Notes: generated by a model from the sequence alone, not told the origin. Numbered from the stretch's first letter, positions 17,381-25,927 are shown. The stretch is 37,609 bases of DNA from Sedimentisphaerales bacterium (GCA_016936075.1 JAFGPS010000210.1:1-37609), one strand, 5' to 3'. A program made the numbers and translations.

Positions 17381-18571
17381 ATGAAGCGCGTATTTATTGC
17401 CGTGATATTAGCTATGATTGTATTTTTTGTTATTACCGAGATAAATGCGCAGCCAGCTCAGATGAGGCGCGGCGGATTTATGCAGGCGAATACAGAACCA
17501 GCACGTCCAACTGGTATCGAAATTGTACCCACGCTTGAGAAACCTGAAAATGCACGCAAGCTTGAAGAGAAAGACTATGCCGGTTATATCATGGTTTATT
17601 TCAAAGACGAAACTCACTGCGGCTATCTCGCAATCAGTAAGGATGGTTATACTTTCACCGACATTAACGGCGGTCAACCTGTCTTTGACGGCAAAATTCT
17701 CGCCGAGCAAAAGGGTGTTCGTGACCCTTATATTACCCGTGGCCCAGATGGTGCGTTCTATGTAGCCATGACAGATTTGCACACATCCGGTCAGCGAGCC
17801 GGAGTTCGCCAAACACAATGGGAGCGGCCAGAAGCTCAATACGGCTGGGGCAACAATCGCTCGCTTGTTATGATGAAGTCATGGGACCTAATTCACTGGA
17901 CGAACTCAGCTTTCAGAATTGATAAGGCTTTTCCTGAACTGGCAGAGATTGGCTGTTCATGGGCTCCTTCGATGATTTATGACGAGGATAAGGGGAAAAT
18001 GTTGATTGCCTTTACCATGAAGATGGGTCGCGGCGTAGACCATATCTACTATGCCTATACTGACGACGCTTTTACAAAAATGGAGACTAAGCCGGAAATT
18101 CTTTTTCAGTTCGCAGGTCCGGAAGGAAATCTTCCTGACGATGTAAGAAACAAACTTCATGTGATTGACAGTGACATTATCAAAGTAGGTGACAAGTTTC
18201 ATCTGTTTTATTCATCAAAGGAAACGGGAACGCCAGGCATTGAACATTCTGTCTCGGATAAAATTACTGAAGGTTATCCTGTCGTACAAAAGAGAATTGA
18301 CCCGGAAACAATTTCGTGTGAAGCACCTCAGGTATTCAAGCGAATAGGAACTGACGTGTACGTGCTTATGTATGACGCCTACGGTGCAGGTAATATGGGA
18401 TTCAGTGAAACGACCGATTTTGAAACTTACAAGAACATAGGCCGCTTTAATGACGGTGTAATGAAAGGTACTAACTTCAACCGTCCAAAGCATGGAGCAG
18501 TTTCATACGTAACAATAGATGAGCTTAAAGCCGTAAAAGAACACTGGAACGTAGATATAAATCTCGATTAA
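17381..18571 (+). CDS. Secreted GH43-like glycosidase (copy A)
   Basis: 396 residues, secreted (signal peptide to ~INAQ at 24), preceded by AAGGAG. A short MRRGGFMQ stretch follows the signal peptide. The fold resembles a family-43-type five-blade propeller: YISKDGYTFTDINGG-like repeats, VRDPYITRGPDG (Asp115, likely base), HVIDSDIIKVGDKFHLFYS (Asp263, likely modulator) and SCEAPQVFK (Glu314, likely acid). Substrate is probably an arabinose- or xylose-containing side chain, inferred from neighbours. A diverged paralogue in the same position of the second block is at 22607-23785; both end HWNVDINL(D/E). Subfamily not assigned. Confidence 0.8.
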   Translation: MKRVFIAVILAMIVFFVITEINAQPAQMRRGGFMQANTEPARPTGIEIVPTLEKPENARKLEEKDYAGYIMVYFKDETHCGYLAISKDGYTFTDINGGQPVFDGKILAEQKGVRDPYITRGPDGAFYVAMTDLHTSGQRAGVRQTQWERPEAQYGWGNNRSLVMMKSWDLIHWTNSAFRIDKAFPELAEIGCSWAPSMIYDEDKGKMLIAFTMKMGRGVDHIYYAYTDDAFTKMETKPEILFQFAGPEGNLPDDVRNKLHVIDSDIIKVGDKFHLFYSSKETGTPGIEHSVSDKITEGYPVVQKRIDPETISCEAPQVFKRIGTDVYVLMYDAYGAGNMGFSETTDFETYKNIGRFNDGVMKGTNFNRPKHGAVSYVTIDELKAVKEHWNVDINLD

Positions 18572-18800
18572 GGAAAAAAATAAAATATTTTTTATAAAAT
18601 ACTGTTTAAAAGAATTTTTTGCTAAAAAGTGATTCTTGTAAAAAATTTGAAATTTTAATTGATTTTTGAGACCTCTAATAAATTGTGTATCAAGATTAAT
18701 AAGTTTAATACTGTATTGAATTTTTCAAAAATCCAAAGTTATATTTTTCTTTAGTCAAAATCCGGATTTTAGGAAAAATCCTCTAAATTTGTGTTTTGTT

Positions 18801-18846
18801 CTTCATATATATTAAATTAGATAACTTTTTCTCTGGACTATTCCAT
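18801..18846 (+). promoter_or_regulatory. 46-bp conserved upstream element (block A copy)
   Basis: Begins cttcatatatattaaatta and ends ctggactattccat; it differs at one position from the copy at 24015-24060, whereas adjacent spacer DNA is poorly conserved. It ends 11 bp before the extended -10 box, so it covers the -35 region and sequence upstream: a good candidate for activator or operator binding. Confidence 0.6.
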
Positions 18847-18854
18847 ATATGGTC

Positions 18855-18863
18855 TGTTACAAT
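18855..18863 (+). promoter_or_regulatory. Extended -10 promoter (block A)
   Basis: TGTTACAAT, matching the TGnTATAAT extended -10 pattern, 80 bp before the ATG at 18944. Block B has TGGTATAAT at the same place. No good TTGACA-like -35 hexamer is present, as expected for extended -10 or activator-dependent promoters. Confidence 0.5.
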
Positions 18864-18878
18864 TCCGACCAGTTCATG

Positions 18879-18900
18879 GCCTTGGTGCAGTAGCCCAGGC
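18879..18900 (+). promoter_or_regulatory. Leader hairpin GCCTTGG/CCCAGGC (block A)
   Basis: gccttgg - tgcagtag - cccaggc can pair with one mismatch. In block B the matching segment (24093-24115) pairs over 8 bp despite base changes. It lies in the predicted 5' untranslated leader, about 45 nt before the start codon. Confidence 0.45.
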
Positions 18901-18943
18901 AGAGTTTATCACAATAACAAAAATTATTAAGGAGCAGTGAACT

Positions 18944-20665
18944 ATGAACCAAATCAAACGTTTTCCATTATTCACAATTAGTTTTATGGCAGTAGCAATT
19001 ATTGCGCTGGCTATGCCTGTATTTGCACTTGATGGGCAAACCGGCATTCACGATCCATCCACACTTATGTTATGCGATGGTACATGGTATACCTGGGGCA
19101 CAGGTGGTTCTGCGCTGGAATCCGATGACGGCTGGACATGGCGCGCTGGCACCAGATGCCCGGCAAGCGGTGCGGCACCTGATGTTATTCACATAGGCGA
19201 CAAATATTTCCAGTATATTTCTCACGGAACATTCTTGTGGACCAAGAGTCTTAATCCTGATTCCCCTGATTATGGTTGGACGGTAGAAATCCAGCGTAAT
19301 ATGTGGGGTTATGAATATGATGGCGATTTTATCAATCCTATCGACACAGGATGTTTTCTTGATCCAGTTACTGGTAAGTTCTGGATGACCTATGGTTCTT
19401 ATTTCGGATTCACTCGAGTAATTGAGCTCGATCCTGAGACTGGTTTACGCGTTGATGATAAATATTACGATGTTGCCATTAACTGCGAAGCAACAACAAT
19501 GATTTATAACGATGGTTATTATTATCTGTTAGCAACTCATGGTACATGCTGCCAGGGTGCTAATTCAGAATATAATATCCGCGTAGGTCGTTCAAAAAGC
19601 CCGACAGGTCCATTCGTTGACAATACAGGTATGGATATGATGATGGGTGGCGGCAAACTGGTACTCGGTTCCAGGGGCTGTAAAATTGGAGCCGGACACT
19701 TTGGTCTGATTGACGAAGGACAAGACGTGCAGAAATTCTCATTGCACTGGGAAGCTGACCTCGACAAAGGCGGTGCCAGTGTAGTTGATGTAGTTCCGTT
19801 AGTCTGGAAAGATGGCTGGCCAATAGCAGGTGAAAACTTGACGGAAGGTACATATGAAATAGAATCAGTTCGTCACGGTACAGCGCTCGAACTGGCAGTA
19901 GAAGGTCGTGCAGTTGGCAGAGAAGCCGGCGGCGGTGGCCGTGGTGGAATGGGCGGTATGATGGGTGGCGGCCGTGGTGGCGCTGGAATGATGGGTGGCG
20001 GCGCACGTGGTAATCGCGGCGGTGCTGGAGATGGCGCCGGTCGTGGTGCTCGCCGCGGTGGTGCTGGTGCAGCGGTTCCTGGCGCAGGAAACTTTGCTGG
20101 AGCAATGGCCCCACAAGCACAAGGTGCGGCACCTGGTGGTTTCGGTGGCGGCGCTGGAGCAGGAATGGCACGTGGTGGCGCTGGTATGGGCGGCGGCATG
20201 ATGGGTGGTCGTGGCGGTGGCGGCGGTGGAATGTTTGGTGGTTCCGGTGGCGTTGTTGCTGACCAGAATGCAGCAGACGTTATGGATAGCTGGCCGACAG
20301 GTAATATTGATGCAAGATTGGCAGTATATAGTTGCCAGGCTCAACAGAAATGGACAATTTCCCCGGCAGAAGGTAAAGGCGGATACTTAGGCGCACCTTA
20401 TTTCAAGATTATTATAGCAGGTACTGATCGTGCATTGGCAGCATCTGAAGAAAAAGAACTGGTTACTGTTCCAGCATATACAGGTTCAGAAGAACAACTC
20501 TGGCGTATAGAGCAACTCAAAGATGGCTCATATCGAATAATGCCAAAATCTATCCCTGGAACAAGCGAACCAATGGCTCTTTCAGCAATTGGTTTCAGTT
20601 CTGTGACATTAGAAAAGTTCGACCCGGAATCTGACAAACAACGCTGGTCATTCAGACAACCATAA
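18944..20665 (+). CDS. Secreted GH43 arabinanase-like enzyme with Gly-rich-interrupted beta-trefoil domain (copy A)
   Basis: 573 residues, signal peptide ending near FALDG; AAGGAG precedes the ATG. The N-terminal ~310 residues match GH43 endo-arabinanase-like enzymes: IHDPST (Asp37 base), NPIDTGCFLDPVTGKFW (Asp134), INCEATTMIY (Glu182 acid), THGTCCQGANSEYNIRVGRS and GAGHFGL. The C-terminal part looks like a ricin-type beta-trefoil (CBM13-like), with QxW-type repeats QQKW, EQLW and KQRW. Between the first trefoil segment (GTALELAVEG) and the rest lies a ~110-residue Gly/Arg/Met/Ala-rich insertion (~328-436). Likely acts on arabinan or arabinosyl side chains outside the cell. The paralogue is at 24159-25865. 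Confidence 0.88.
   Translation: MNQIKRFPLFTISFMAVAIIALAMPVFALDGQTGIHDPSTLMLCDGTWYTWGTGGSALESDDGWTWRAGTRCPASGAAPDVIHIGDKYFQYISHGTFLWTKSLNPDSPDYGWTVEIQRNMWGYEYDGDFINPIDTGCFLDPVTGKFWMTYGSYFGFTRVIELDPETGLRVDDKYYDVAINCEATTMIYNDGYYYLLATHGTCCQGANSEYNIRVGRSKSPTGPFVDNTGMDMMMGGGKLVLGSRGCKIGAGHFGLIDEGQDVQKFSLHWEADLDKGGASVVDVVPLVWKDGWPIAGENLTEGTYEIESVRHGTALELAVEGRAVGREAGGGGRGGMGGMMGGGRGGAGMMGGGARGNRGGAGDGAGRGARRGGAGAAVPGAGNFAGAMAPQAQGAAPGGFGGGAGAGMARGGAGMGGGMMGGRGGGGGGMFGGSGGVVADQNAADVMDSWPTGNIDARLAVYSCQAQQKWTISPAEGKGGYLGAPYFKIIIAGTDRALAASEEKELVTVPAYTGSEEQLWRIEQLKDGSYRIMPKSIPGTSEPMALSAIGFSSVTLEKFDPESDKQRWSFRQP
19927..20250 (+). repeat. Gly/Arg/Met-rich insertion within the beta-trefoil domain (copy A)
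   Basis: About 108 codons of RGG, GGM, MMGGG and GAG units with a non-repetitive core (AVPGAGNFAGAMAPQAQGAAPGG, shortened here). It interrupts the beta-trefoil domain. It is markedly GC-rich compared with the rest of the gene; the same design occurs in copy B. Confidence 0.85.
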
Positions 20666-20738
20666 TCGTTAATTTAATATACGAAATTAATAATCATAAA
20701 CTAATAAAATTTTGAATTAGTAAAAGGAATAACATATT

Positions 20739-22436
20739 ATGAAAGAACACAATAAAAAGTACATATGGACATTTGTCCTTTTAGCCATTACGGCTGTATT
20801 TATGATTGTTAGTGTTCCATGCACCGCTCTAAGTGATCAGGTACCGAAACTTGGAGTCAAAGATTCAAAAAGAATTGTGCCCAATAATATGGGTTTCATA
20901 CAACGCTGGCTTCTTCTCGAACCGATTGCTGCAAGTGGAGATACGCAGACCGCAGTTCAGGCAACAGTAAAAAGTGGCCATTTTACTGATGAACTTACAA
21001 TATTACCCAAAGAAGGTGACAAAGTTTCAGTAAACAGCCAGGAACTTACATGGCAGGCTGTTGATACAGACGAATACAATGTTAATCTTTATTATTTTGC
21101 AGAACTTGTAGGAACAAATTGCAACAACTCGCTGTTTTGGGCTGTAACTTACATTAACTGTCCCGAAGAAGTAAAAGATGTACGTCTGGCTGTAGGTTCG
21201 AATTCTGCATCAGTATGGTGGGTTAACGGCGAAGAAGTCATCGGTATTTATGGCAATCGCTGTACAGTTGTCGATGACGGAGTTTCAAAACGTCTGACGC
21301 TAAAGAAAGGTATAAACGTTATTCGCGGCGGAATCATTAATGCAAGCGGTGCCGCAGATTTCTGTGCAAGAATCCTCGATAGTTCAGGAAATCCTCTTAA
21401 AGGTTACACAGTAAGTTTAACTAAAGATGCTGCAATCGCAAGTGCAGGCAGTTCTGAATTTCCAATTAAGTTACCGCTCAAATGGAAAGCTTCAGGTAAG
21501 CTTCTCTCACCGAAACCAGATGACGGGCATCCTTCCTTATCAGTTAAGGATCCGACAATTGTCTATTACGAAGGTAAATGGCATGTCTATGCAACTTCAG
21601 CCATGAACGGCGGTTGGAGCATGCAGTATTTCAGTTTCTCAGACTGGTCAGAGGCTCCTGATGCAATGCCGACATATATTGATGTAAATCCTGGCTTGAG
21701 AGGATATCATTGTGCACCGCATCTGTTCTATTTCACACCTCATAAGAAATGGTACTTAGTCTTCCAGTCGCAGCAACCACAGTATTGTACTTCAGATGAT
21801 ATTACCGATGTTACATCCTGGACTGCTCCGAAGGACTTTTTTGAGGGTAAGCCGGCCAGCCTCGGACGTAACCAGTGGATTGATTACCACCTGATTTCTG
21901 ATGGTACATACATGTATCTATTCTTCACTGGTGATGATGGTCGCTTCTGGCGCAGCCGGACAAAAATTGAGGATTTCCCCAATGGTATGAGTGATCCCGA
22001 GCTTGCTATTCAAGACTCTCGCGATAATCTTTTTGAGGGAAGTATTACATACAAGATCAAAGGATCTGATTACTATATGACCCTGATCGAGGCTCTTAGT
22101 CCGACACGCTACTATCGTGCCTGGATTTCCAAAGATCTGAATGGCGAATGGACACCTTTGGAAGGTGCCAATTCATTTGATACGCCTTTTGCAGGAAGAA
22201 ACAACGTTACTTTCGAAGACGGCGTTGAGTCCTGGACAAGGGAGTTCAGCCACGGGGAAATGCTTCGTGATGGTTATGACGAAAAAATGATAATTGATCC
22301 CGAAAATCTTAAGTTCCTCTTCCAGGGTAATGATACAACGGCTACCAGCACTCGCGGCGGCCGCGGCGGAAGAGGCGGCGGTGGTGGTTACAACTCACTG
22401 CCCTATAGGCTTGGTATTATTACAGCGGAAAAGTAG
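20739..22436 (+). CDS. Secreted GH62 alpha-L-arabinofuranosidase with N-terminal ligand-binding-like domain
   Basis: 565 residues, secreted. Residues ~33-230 form a beta-rich domain with WWVNGEEVIGIYGNR and DDGVSKRLTLKKGINVIRGG, shared with the stand-alone genes at 25928 and 26670; possibly sugar-binding. Residues ~240-565 match GH62 (releases arabinose side chains from arabinoxylan): SVKDPTIVYYEGKWHVYATS, MQYFSFSDWSEA, APHLFYFTPHKKWYLVFQ, WIDYHLISDGTYMYLFFTGDDG, NLFEGSITYKI, FSHGEMLRDG and the terminal YNSLPYRLGIIT. Catalytic-type residues are visible as Asp in KDPTI, Asp in WIDYHLI and Glu in LFEGS. An RGG-rich loop (~536-549) is inserted just before YNSLPYR. The ATG is preceded by AAGGAA. 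It is the last gene of block A, before a strong terminator. Confidence 0.9.
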   Translation: MKEHNKKYIWTFVLLAITAVFMIVSVPCTALSDQVPKLGVKDSKRIVPNNMGFIQRWLLLEPIAASGDTQTAVQATVKSGHFTDELTILPKEGDKVSVNSQELTWQAVDTDEYNVNLYYFAELVGTNCNNSLFWAVTYINCPEEVKDVRLAVGSNSASVWWVNGEEVIGIYGNRCTVVDDGVSKRLTLKKGINVIRGGIINASGAADFCARILDSSGNPLKGYTVSLTKDAAIASAGSSEFPIKLPLKWKASGKLLSPKPDDGHPSLSVKDPTIVYYEGKWHVYATSAMNGGWSMQYFSFSDWSEAPDAMPTYIDVNPGLRGYHCAPHLFYFTPHKKWYLVFQSQQPQYCTSDDITDVTSWTAPKDFFEGKPASLGRNQWIDYHLISDGTYMYLFFTGDDGRFWRSRTKIEDFPNGMSDPELAIQDSRDNLFEGSITYKIKGSDYYMTLIEALSPTRYYRAWISKDLNGEWTPLEGANSFDTPFAGRNNVTFEDGVESWTREFSHGEMLRDGYDEKMIIDPENLKFLFQGNDTTATSTRGGRGGRGGGGGYNSLPYRLGIITAEK

Positions 22437-22465
22437 CAGTAACAAGTTATATAAACATACAAATT

Positions 22466-22504
22466 AAAAAACAGGCATAACAACATAGTTATGCCTGTTT
22501 TTTT
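22466..22504 (+). terminator. Rho-independent terminator ending block A
   Basis: aacaggcataac pairs perfectly with gttatgcctgtt around an aacata loop, with A-run on the left and seven Ts on the right. It lies 30 bp past the GH62 stop and separates the two duplicated blocks into transcription units; being near-symmetrical it could work on both strands. Confidence 0.95.
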
Positions 22505-22520
22505 AGTAGCCTGATTTTAA

Positions 22521-22549
22521 CTTTCATGTTTTTCAAAAATTTGTATAAT
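22521..22549 (+). promoter_or_regulatory. Candidate promoter for block B
   Basis: CTTTCA (22521-22526), a 17-bp spacer, TATAAT (22544-22549), directly after the block A terminator and about 58 bp before the next ATG. The -10 is perfect, the -35 is weak. Confidence 0.45.
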
Positions 22550-22606
22550 CAAATAATTATATTGTAAGAAGTTAAACTTAGAAATGTAAGTTGTGAGGAG
22601 AACACT

Positions 22607-23785
22607 ATGAAACGCATATTTCTTTCCATCCTAATCATTTTTATGGCATCACTGATTATTAACGAAGCTGACGCTCAACAGCCCCAAACCAGACGTGGTG
22701 GAGGATTCACGCAGCAGGGTATTCAGAATCGACGCGGCGGAACTATGCAAGCAAATACAGAACCCGCACGTCCAACTGGTATCGAAATTGTATCCAAACT
22801 TGAAAAACCAGCCAATGCCCGCAAACTCGAAGAAAAAGATTTTGCCGGATATGTTATGGTTTATTTCAAGGACCAGGATCAATGTGCTTATATGGCAATA
22901 AGCAAAGATGGCTACAATTTTACTGACATTAACGCCGGCCAGAAGGTATTCGACGGTACAATCTTAGCTGAACAAAAAGGTGTACGCGACCCGCATATCA
23001 CACGCGGCCCTGATGGTGCATTCTATCTTGCAATGACAGATTTGCATATTTTCGGCCAGCGTGCCGGTTACCGCGAGACAGCATGGCAAAGACCAGAGGA
23101 GAAATATGGATGGGGAAATAATCGCGCTCTCGTACTTATGAAATCCTACGACCTGATACATTGGACGCATTCGGATTTCCGTGTGGATACTGCATTTCCC
23201 GAACTTGGTGATATTGACTGCTCATGGGCACCTGAGACAGTCTATGACGAAGATGCGGGCAAAATGATGGTTTATTTTACAATTCGCTACAACAATCGAA
23301 ACGCAAATATGTATTGTTCCTACGCGAATGATGAATTTACCAAACTGGAAACAAAACCGGAAATGATTCCCAACATTGGCGGAATTGACGGCGATATAAC
23401 CAAAGTTGGTGACAAGTATCATCTGTATTATGTCTCGAGTGCCAGAATACTTCATGCTGTTTCAGACAAAATCAGTACAGGATACGTTTCTGACCCAAAT
23501 AAGATTAATCCAGACAGAGAAAATACTGAAGCACCGAATTTATTCAAACGCCTCGGAACCGATACATGGGTACTGATGTACGATATCTATGGCGCCCGGC
23601 CAAACAACATGGGATTCAGCGAAACCAAAGATTTTGTGAATTATGAGCATATTGGCCGCTTTAATGAAGGCCAAATGAAAGGAACGAACTTCGAACGTCC
23701 AAAACATGGTGCAGTTACATACATAACCCTGGACGAGTTAAAAGTTGTAAAAGAACACTGGAATGTAGATATCAATCTCGAATAA
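22607..23785 (+). CDS. Secreted GH43-like glycosidase (copy B)
   Basis: 392 residues; paralogue of 17381-18571 with the same architecture. GAGGAG-type ribosome site before the ATG. The signal peptide ends near ADAQ and is followed by a longer arginine/glycine-rich stretch (TRRGGGFTQQGIQNRRGG) than in copy A. Shared blocks: QANTEPARPTGIEIV, KGVRDPHITRGPDG (base Asp), IDGDITKVGDKYHLYYV (modulator Asp), TEAPNLFKRLGTD (acid Glu), MKGTNFERPKHGAVTYIT. It is shorter than copy A in the region before the modulator Asp. Function as for copy A; different side-chain preference is possible after duplication. Confidence 0.8.
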   Translation: MKRIFLSILIIFMASLIINEADAQQPQTRRGGGFTQQGIQNRRGGTMQANTEPARPTGIEIVSKLEKPANARKLEEKDFAGYVMVYFKDQDQCAYMAISKDGYNFTDINAGQKVFDGTILAEQKGVRDPHITRGPDGAFYLAMTDLHIFGQRAGYRETAWQRPEEKYGWGNNRALVLMKSYDLIHWTHSDFRVDTAFPELGDIDCSWAPETVYDEDAGKMMVYFTIRYNNRNANMYCSYANDEFTKLETKPEMIPNIGGIDGDITKVGDKYHLYYVSSARILHAVSDKISTGYVSDPNKINPDRENTEAPNLFKRLGTDTWVLMYDIYGARPNNMGFSETKDFVNYEHIGRFNEGQMKGTNFERPKHGAVTYITLDELKVVKEHWNVDINLE

Positions 23786-24014
23786 AAAAAATATTTTAAA
23801 ATATTTTTTAATATAAGTTCATTCGAAATTTATTCAAAAATTACATTAAGCTTACAGAAATGCTGATTTACAGAATTATTTGAGACCTCTAATAAGTTAT
23901 ATAATAAAGTTGATAACTATTTTTTCTGTACTGAATATAGTAAAAAATACTAAAACATGTTTAATAATGGCCAAATATTGAGTTTTATGAAATCCTCTAA
24001 TTTTGTACTTAAAT

Positions 24015-24060
24015 CTTCATATATATTAAATTAGATAACTTTTTCGCTGGACTATTCCAT
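24015..24060 (+). promoter_or_regulatory. 46-bp conserved upstream element (block B copy)
   Basis: Identical to 18801-18846 except one base (ttttcgctgg for ttttctctgg). Located at the same distance from the -10 box. Confidence 0.6.
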
Positions 24061-24068
24061 CTACGATT

Positions 24069-24077
24069 TGGTATAAT
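24069..24077 (+). promoter_or_regulatory. Extended -10 promoter (block B)
   Basis: TGGTATAAT, a perfect extended -10 box, about 80 bp before the ATG at 24159 and at the position equivalent to 18855-18863. Confidence 0.55.
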
Positions 24078-24092
24078 CCTGCCCAGTTCATA

Positions 24093-24115
24093 GCCTTGGC
24101 AAAGTATGCCAGGGC
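24093..24115 (+). promoter_or_regulatory. Leader hairpin GCCTTGGC/GCCAGGGC (block B)
   Basis: gccttggc - aaagtat - gccagggc gives 8 pairs including one G-U. The loop and one arm differ from block A, but most pairing is kept, which favours selection on the structure in the 5' leader. Confidence 0.45.
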
Positions 24116-24158
24116 AATGTTTATCGCAATGACAAATAATATTAAGGAGTAGTGAACT

Positions 24159-25865
24159 ATGAACCCAAACCTGCGTTTTCCAATTTTAACAATTTGTTTT
24201 ATGGCAATAGCTGTGATTGCGCTGGCTATGCCTGTTTTTGCGCTTGATGGCAATGTTGGTACTCATGACCCTACGACCATCATGGAGTGCGATGGTAGTT
24301 ATTATGCTTTTGGTACAGGCGGCGCAACGCATGTTTCTGAAGATGGCTGGACCTGGGGCAGCGGACCAGGTACACCAAATGGTGGTGGAATGGGCCCTGA
24401 TATGATTCATATTGGTGATTATTTCTACATGTATACTGCTTCTAATGTAGGTGGACAACCCGCTTCAAGAATTGTCATGCAAAAGACCAGGAGTCTCAAT
24501 CCGGAATCTCCTGACTATGGATGGGAACCGATGGGTGTTGTTAACACAACCGACGGCGTAGAGTTCTGTAATGGTATCGACCCGGGATGTTTCTATGATG
24601 AAAATACAGGTAAGTTCTGGCTGACATTCGGTTCATATTTCGGCAATATCCGCGTTGTCGAAATGGATCCTAAAACAGGCTTGCGTATTGATATGGATGA
24701 GTACTTCAATATCGCAATCAATTGCGAAGCTTCAACTATTATTTATCATGAAGGTTATTATTATGTATTAGCTACACACGGCTCATGCTGCCAGGGCTCC
24801 AATTCAGGTTATCATATTCGCACAGGCCGCTCAAAAAGTGTCACTGGCCCATACCTTGATCACGAAGGTGTAGATATGATGCAGGGCGGCGGCAAACTTG
24901 TCATTGGCTCAGGTGAACGCAAGGTAGGCGCAGGTCACTTCGGTTTATTTGACGAAGGACAGGGAGTACAGAAATTTTCATTGCATTGGGAAGCTGATTT
25001 GGATAGAGGCGGCTCAAGCGTAATCGATATTCTTCCTTTAGTTTGGGAAGACGGCTGGCCGGTTGCAGGCGAATTTCTTGAAGAAGGAACATATCAGCTT
25101 CTGTCATATAGCACTGGAACAGCTCTTGAATTAGCTGTAGAAGGTTCAGCTGTTGGTCGCGGTGGTCGCGGCGGCGGTGGCGGTATGATGGGCGGCGGCA
25201 TGATGGGTGGTCGCGGCGGTGCTGGTACTCGCGGTGCCGGACAAGGTGGTGGCAGACGCGGTGGTGCTGGCGCAGCAGTTCCTGGTGCAGGTGGCTTTGC
25301 TGGAGCAATGGCTCCTCAGGGAGCGGCTCCTGGTGGTGCCGGAATGATGGGTGGCGCACGCGGTGGTGCTGGCGGTGCAGCTCGTGGCGGTCGCGGTGGC
25401 GGCGGCGGTATGATGGGCGGCGGTATGGGTGGCCGTGGCGGCGGCGGTGCCCCGGTTGCTGACCAGAATGCAGCAGACGTTATGGCAAACTGGCCAACTG
25501 GTAATATTGACGCAAGAATGGCAAACTATATGTGCCAGGCTCAGCAAAAATGGACAGTCAGCCCGGCAGAAGGTAAAGGCGGCTATCTTGGCGCTCCTTA
25601 TTACAAGATTCAAATTGCTGGTACTGATCGTGCTTTAGCAGCAGCAGAAGGAGCAGAAGTAGTAACATTACCTGCATACACCGGTTCAGATGAACAACTC
25701 TGGCGTATCGAGCAGCTTACAGATGGCAAGTATAGAATTATGCCAAAAGCTATTCCCGGTACAAGCGAACCTATGGCTCTTTCAGCTATCGGTGCAAGTT
25801 CCATAACACTGGAACCATTCAATCCAGAACTTAACAAACAACGCTGGTTATTCAAGGCTCCGTAA
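24159..25865 (+). CDS. Secreted GH43 arabinanase-like enzyme with Gly-rich-interrupted beta-trefoil domain (copy B)
   Basis: 568 residues; paralogue of 18944-20665. Signal peptide as in copy A (ALAMPVFALDG). Catalytic-type residues: Asp37 in THDPTT, Asp141 in NGIDPGCFYDENTGKFW, Glu190 in INCEASTIIY; THGSCCQGSNSGYHIRTGRS and GAGHFGLFDEGQ are conserved. The beta-trefoil C-terminal part has QQKW, EQLW and KQRW repeats and is interrupted by a ~100-residue RGG/GGM-rich insertion (~333-430). AAGGAG precedes the ATG. Insert composition is conserved between copies but not its exact order, suggesting independent repeat expansion and contraction. Confidence 0.88.
   Translation: MNPNLRFPILTICFMAIAVIALAMPVFALDGNVGTHDPTTIMECDGSYYAFGTGGATHVSEDGWTWGSGPGTPNGGGMGPDMIHIGDYFYMYTASNVGGQPASRIVMQKTRSLNPESPDYGWEPMGVVNTTDGVEFCNGIDPGCFYDENTGKFWLTFGSYFGNIRVVEMDPKTGLRIDMDEYFNIAINCEASTIIYHEGYYYVLATHGSCCQGSNSGYHIRTGRSKSVTGPYLDHEGVDMMQGGGKLVIGSGERKVGAGHFGLFDEGQGVQKFSLHWEADLDRGGSSVIDILPLVWEDGWPVAGEFLEEGTYQLLSYSTGTALELAVEGSAVGRGGRGGGGGMMGGGMMGGRGGAGTRGAGQGGGRRGGAGAAVPGAGGFAGAMAPQGAAPGGAGMMGGARGGAGGAARGGRGGGGGMMGGGMGGRGGGGAPVADQNAADVMANWPTGNIDARMANYMCQAQQKWTVSPAEGKGGYLGAPYYKIQIAGTDRALAAAEGAEVVTLPAYTGSDEQLWRIEQLTDGKYRIMPKAIPGTSEPMALSAIGASSITLEPFNPELNKQRWLFKAP
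25156..25449 (+). repeat. Gly/Arg/Met-rich insertion within the beta-trefoil domain (copy B)
   Basis: About 98 codons of RGG, GGGMMGG and GAG units at the same place in the beta-trefoil as in copy A, with ggcggcatgatggg DNA units like those in the esterase gene (14541-14668). Confidence 0.85.
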
Positions 25866-25927
25866 TAGTGAATCCTAAATAAAAAATTAATAATCATGAA
25901 CCCCAAAAATTGAAAAGGAATTAAATT

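Larger units (their letters stand above)
18572..18943 (+). other. Intergenic region with conserved control elements (block A)
   Basis: 372 bp, strongly AT-rich. Its first half has poly-A/T stretches and no gene. It shares gagacctctaataa and aaatcctctaaa strings with the corresponding block B spacer, then enters the highly conserved upstream element, extended -10 and leader hairpin listed separately. Confidence 0.7.
17381..22436 (+). repeat. Tandem duplication, block A
   Basis: Three consecutive genes (GH43-like 17381, GH43/beta-trefoil 18944, N-domain+GH62 20739) with their spacers match block B (22607-26611) in order, orientation and gene spacing. Block B's third gene lacks the GH62 part. 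The copies are diverged in sequence, but leader DNA before the middle genes is closely conserved. The blocks are separated by a terminator at 22466-22504. Confidence 0.85.
23786..24158 (+). other. Intergenic region with conserved control elements (block B)
   Basis: 373 bp, AT-rich. Starts with a self-complementary A/T palindrome (aaaaaatatttt/aaaatatttttt, ~23785-23808) right after the stop codon, a possible weak terminator. The middle part shows no gene. The last 145 bp hold the conserved upstream element, extended -10 and leader hairpin. Confidence 0.7.

Noticed and set aside
19560..20344. Long open frames on the minus strand and other plus frames within the Gly-rich parts
   Set aside because: They exist because GGN-rich repeats lack stop codons in several frames; their translations are His/Pro/Thr-rich low complexity without ribosome sites.
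24901..25613. Similar minus-strand open frames in copy B
   Set aside because: Same cause as in copy A: shadow of the GGN-rich coding segment.
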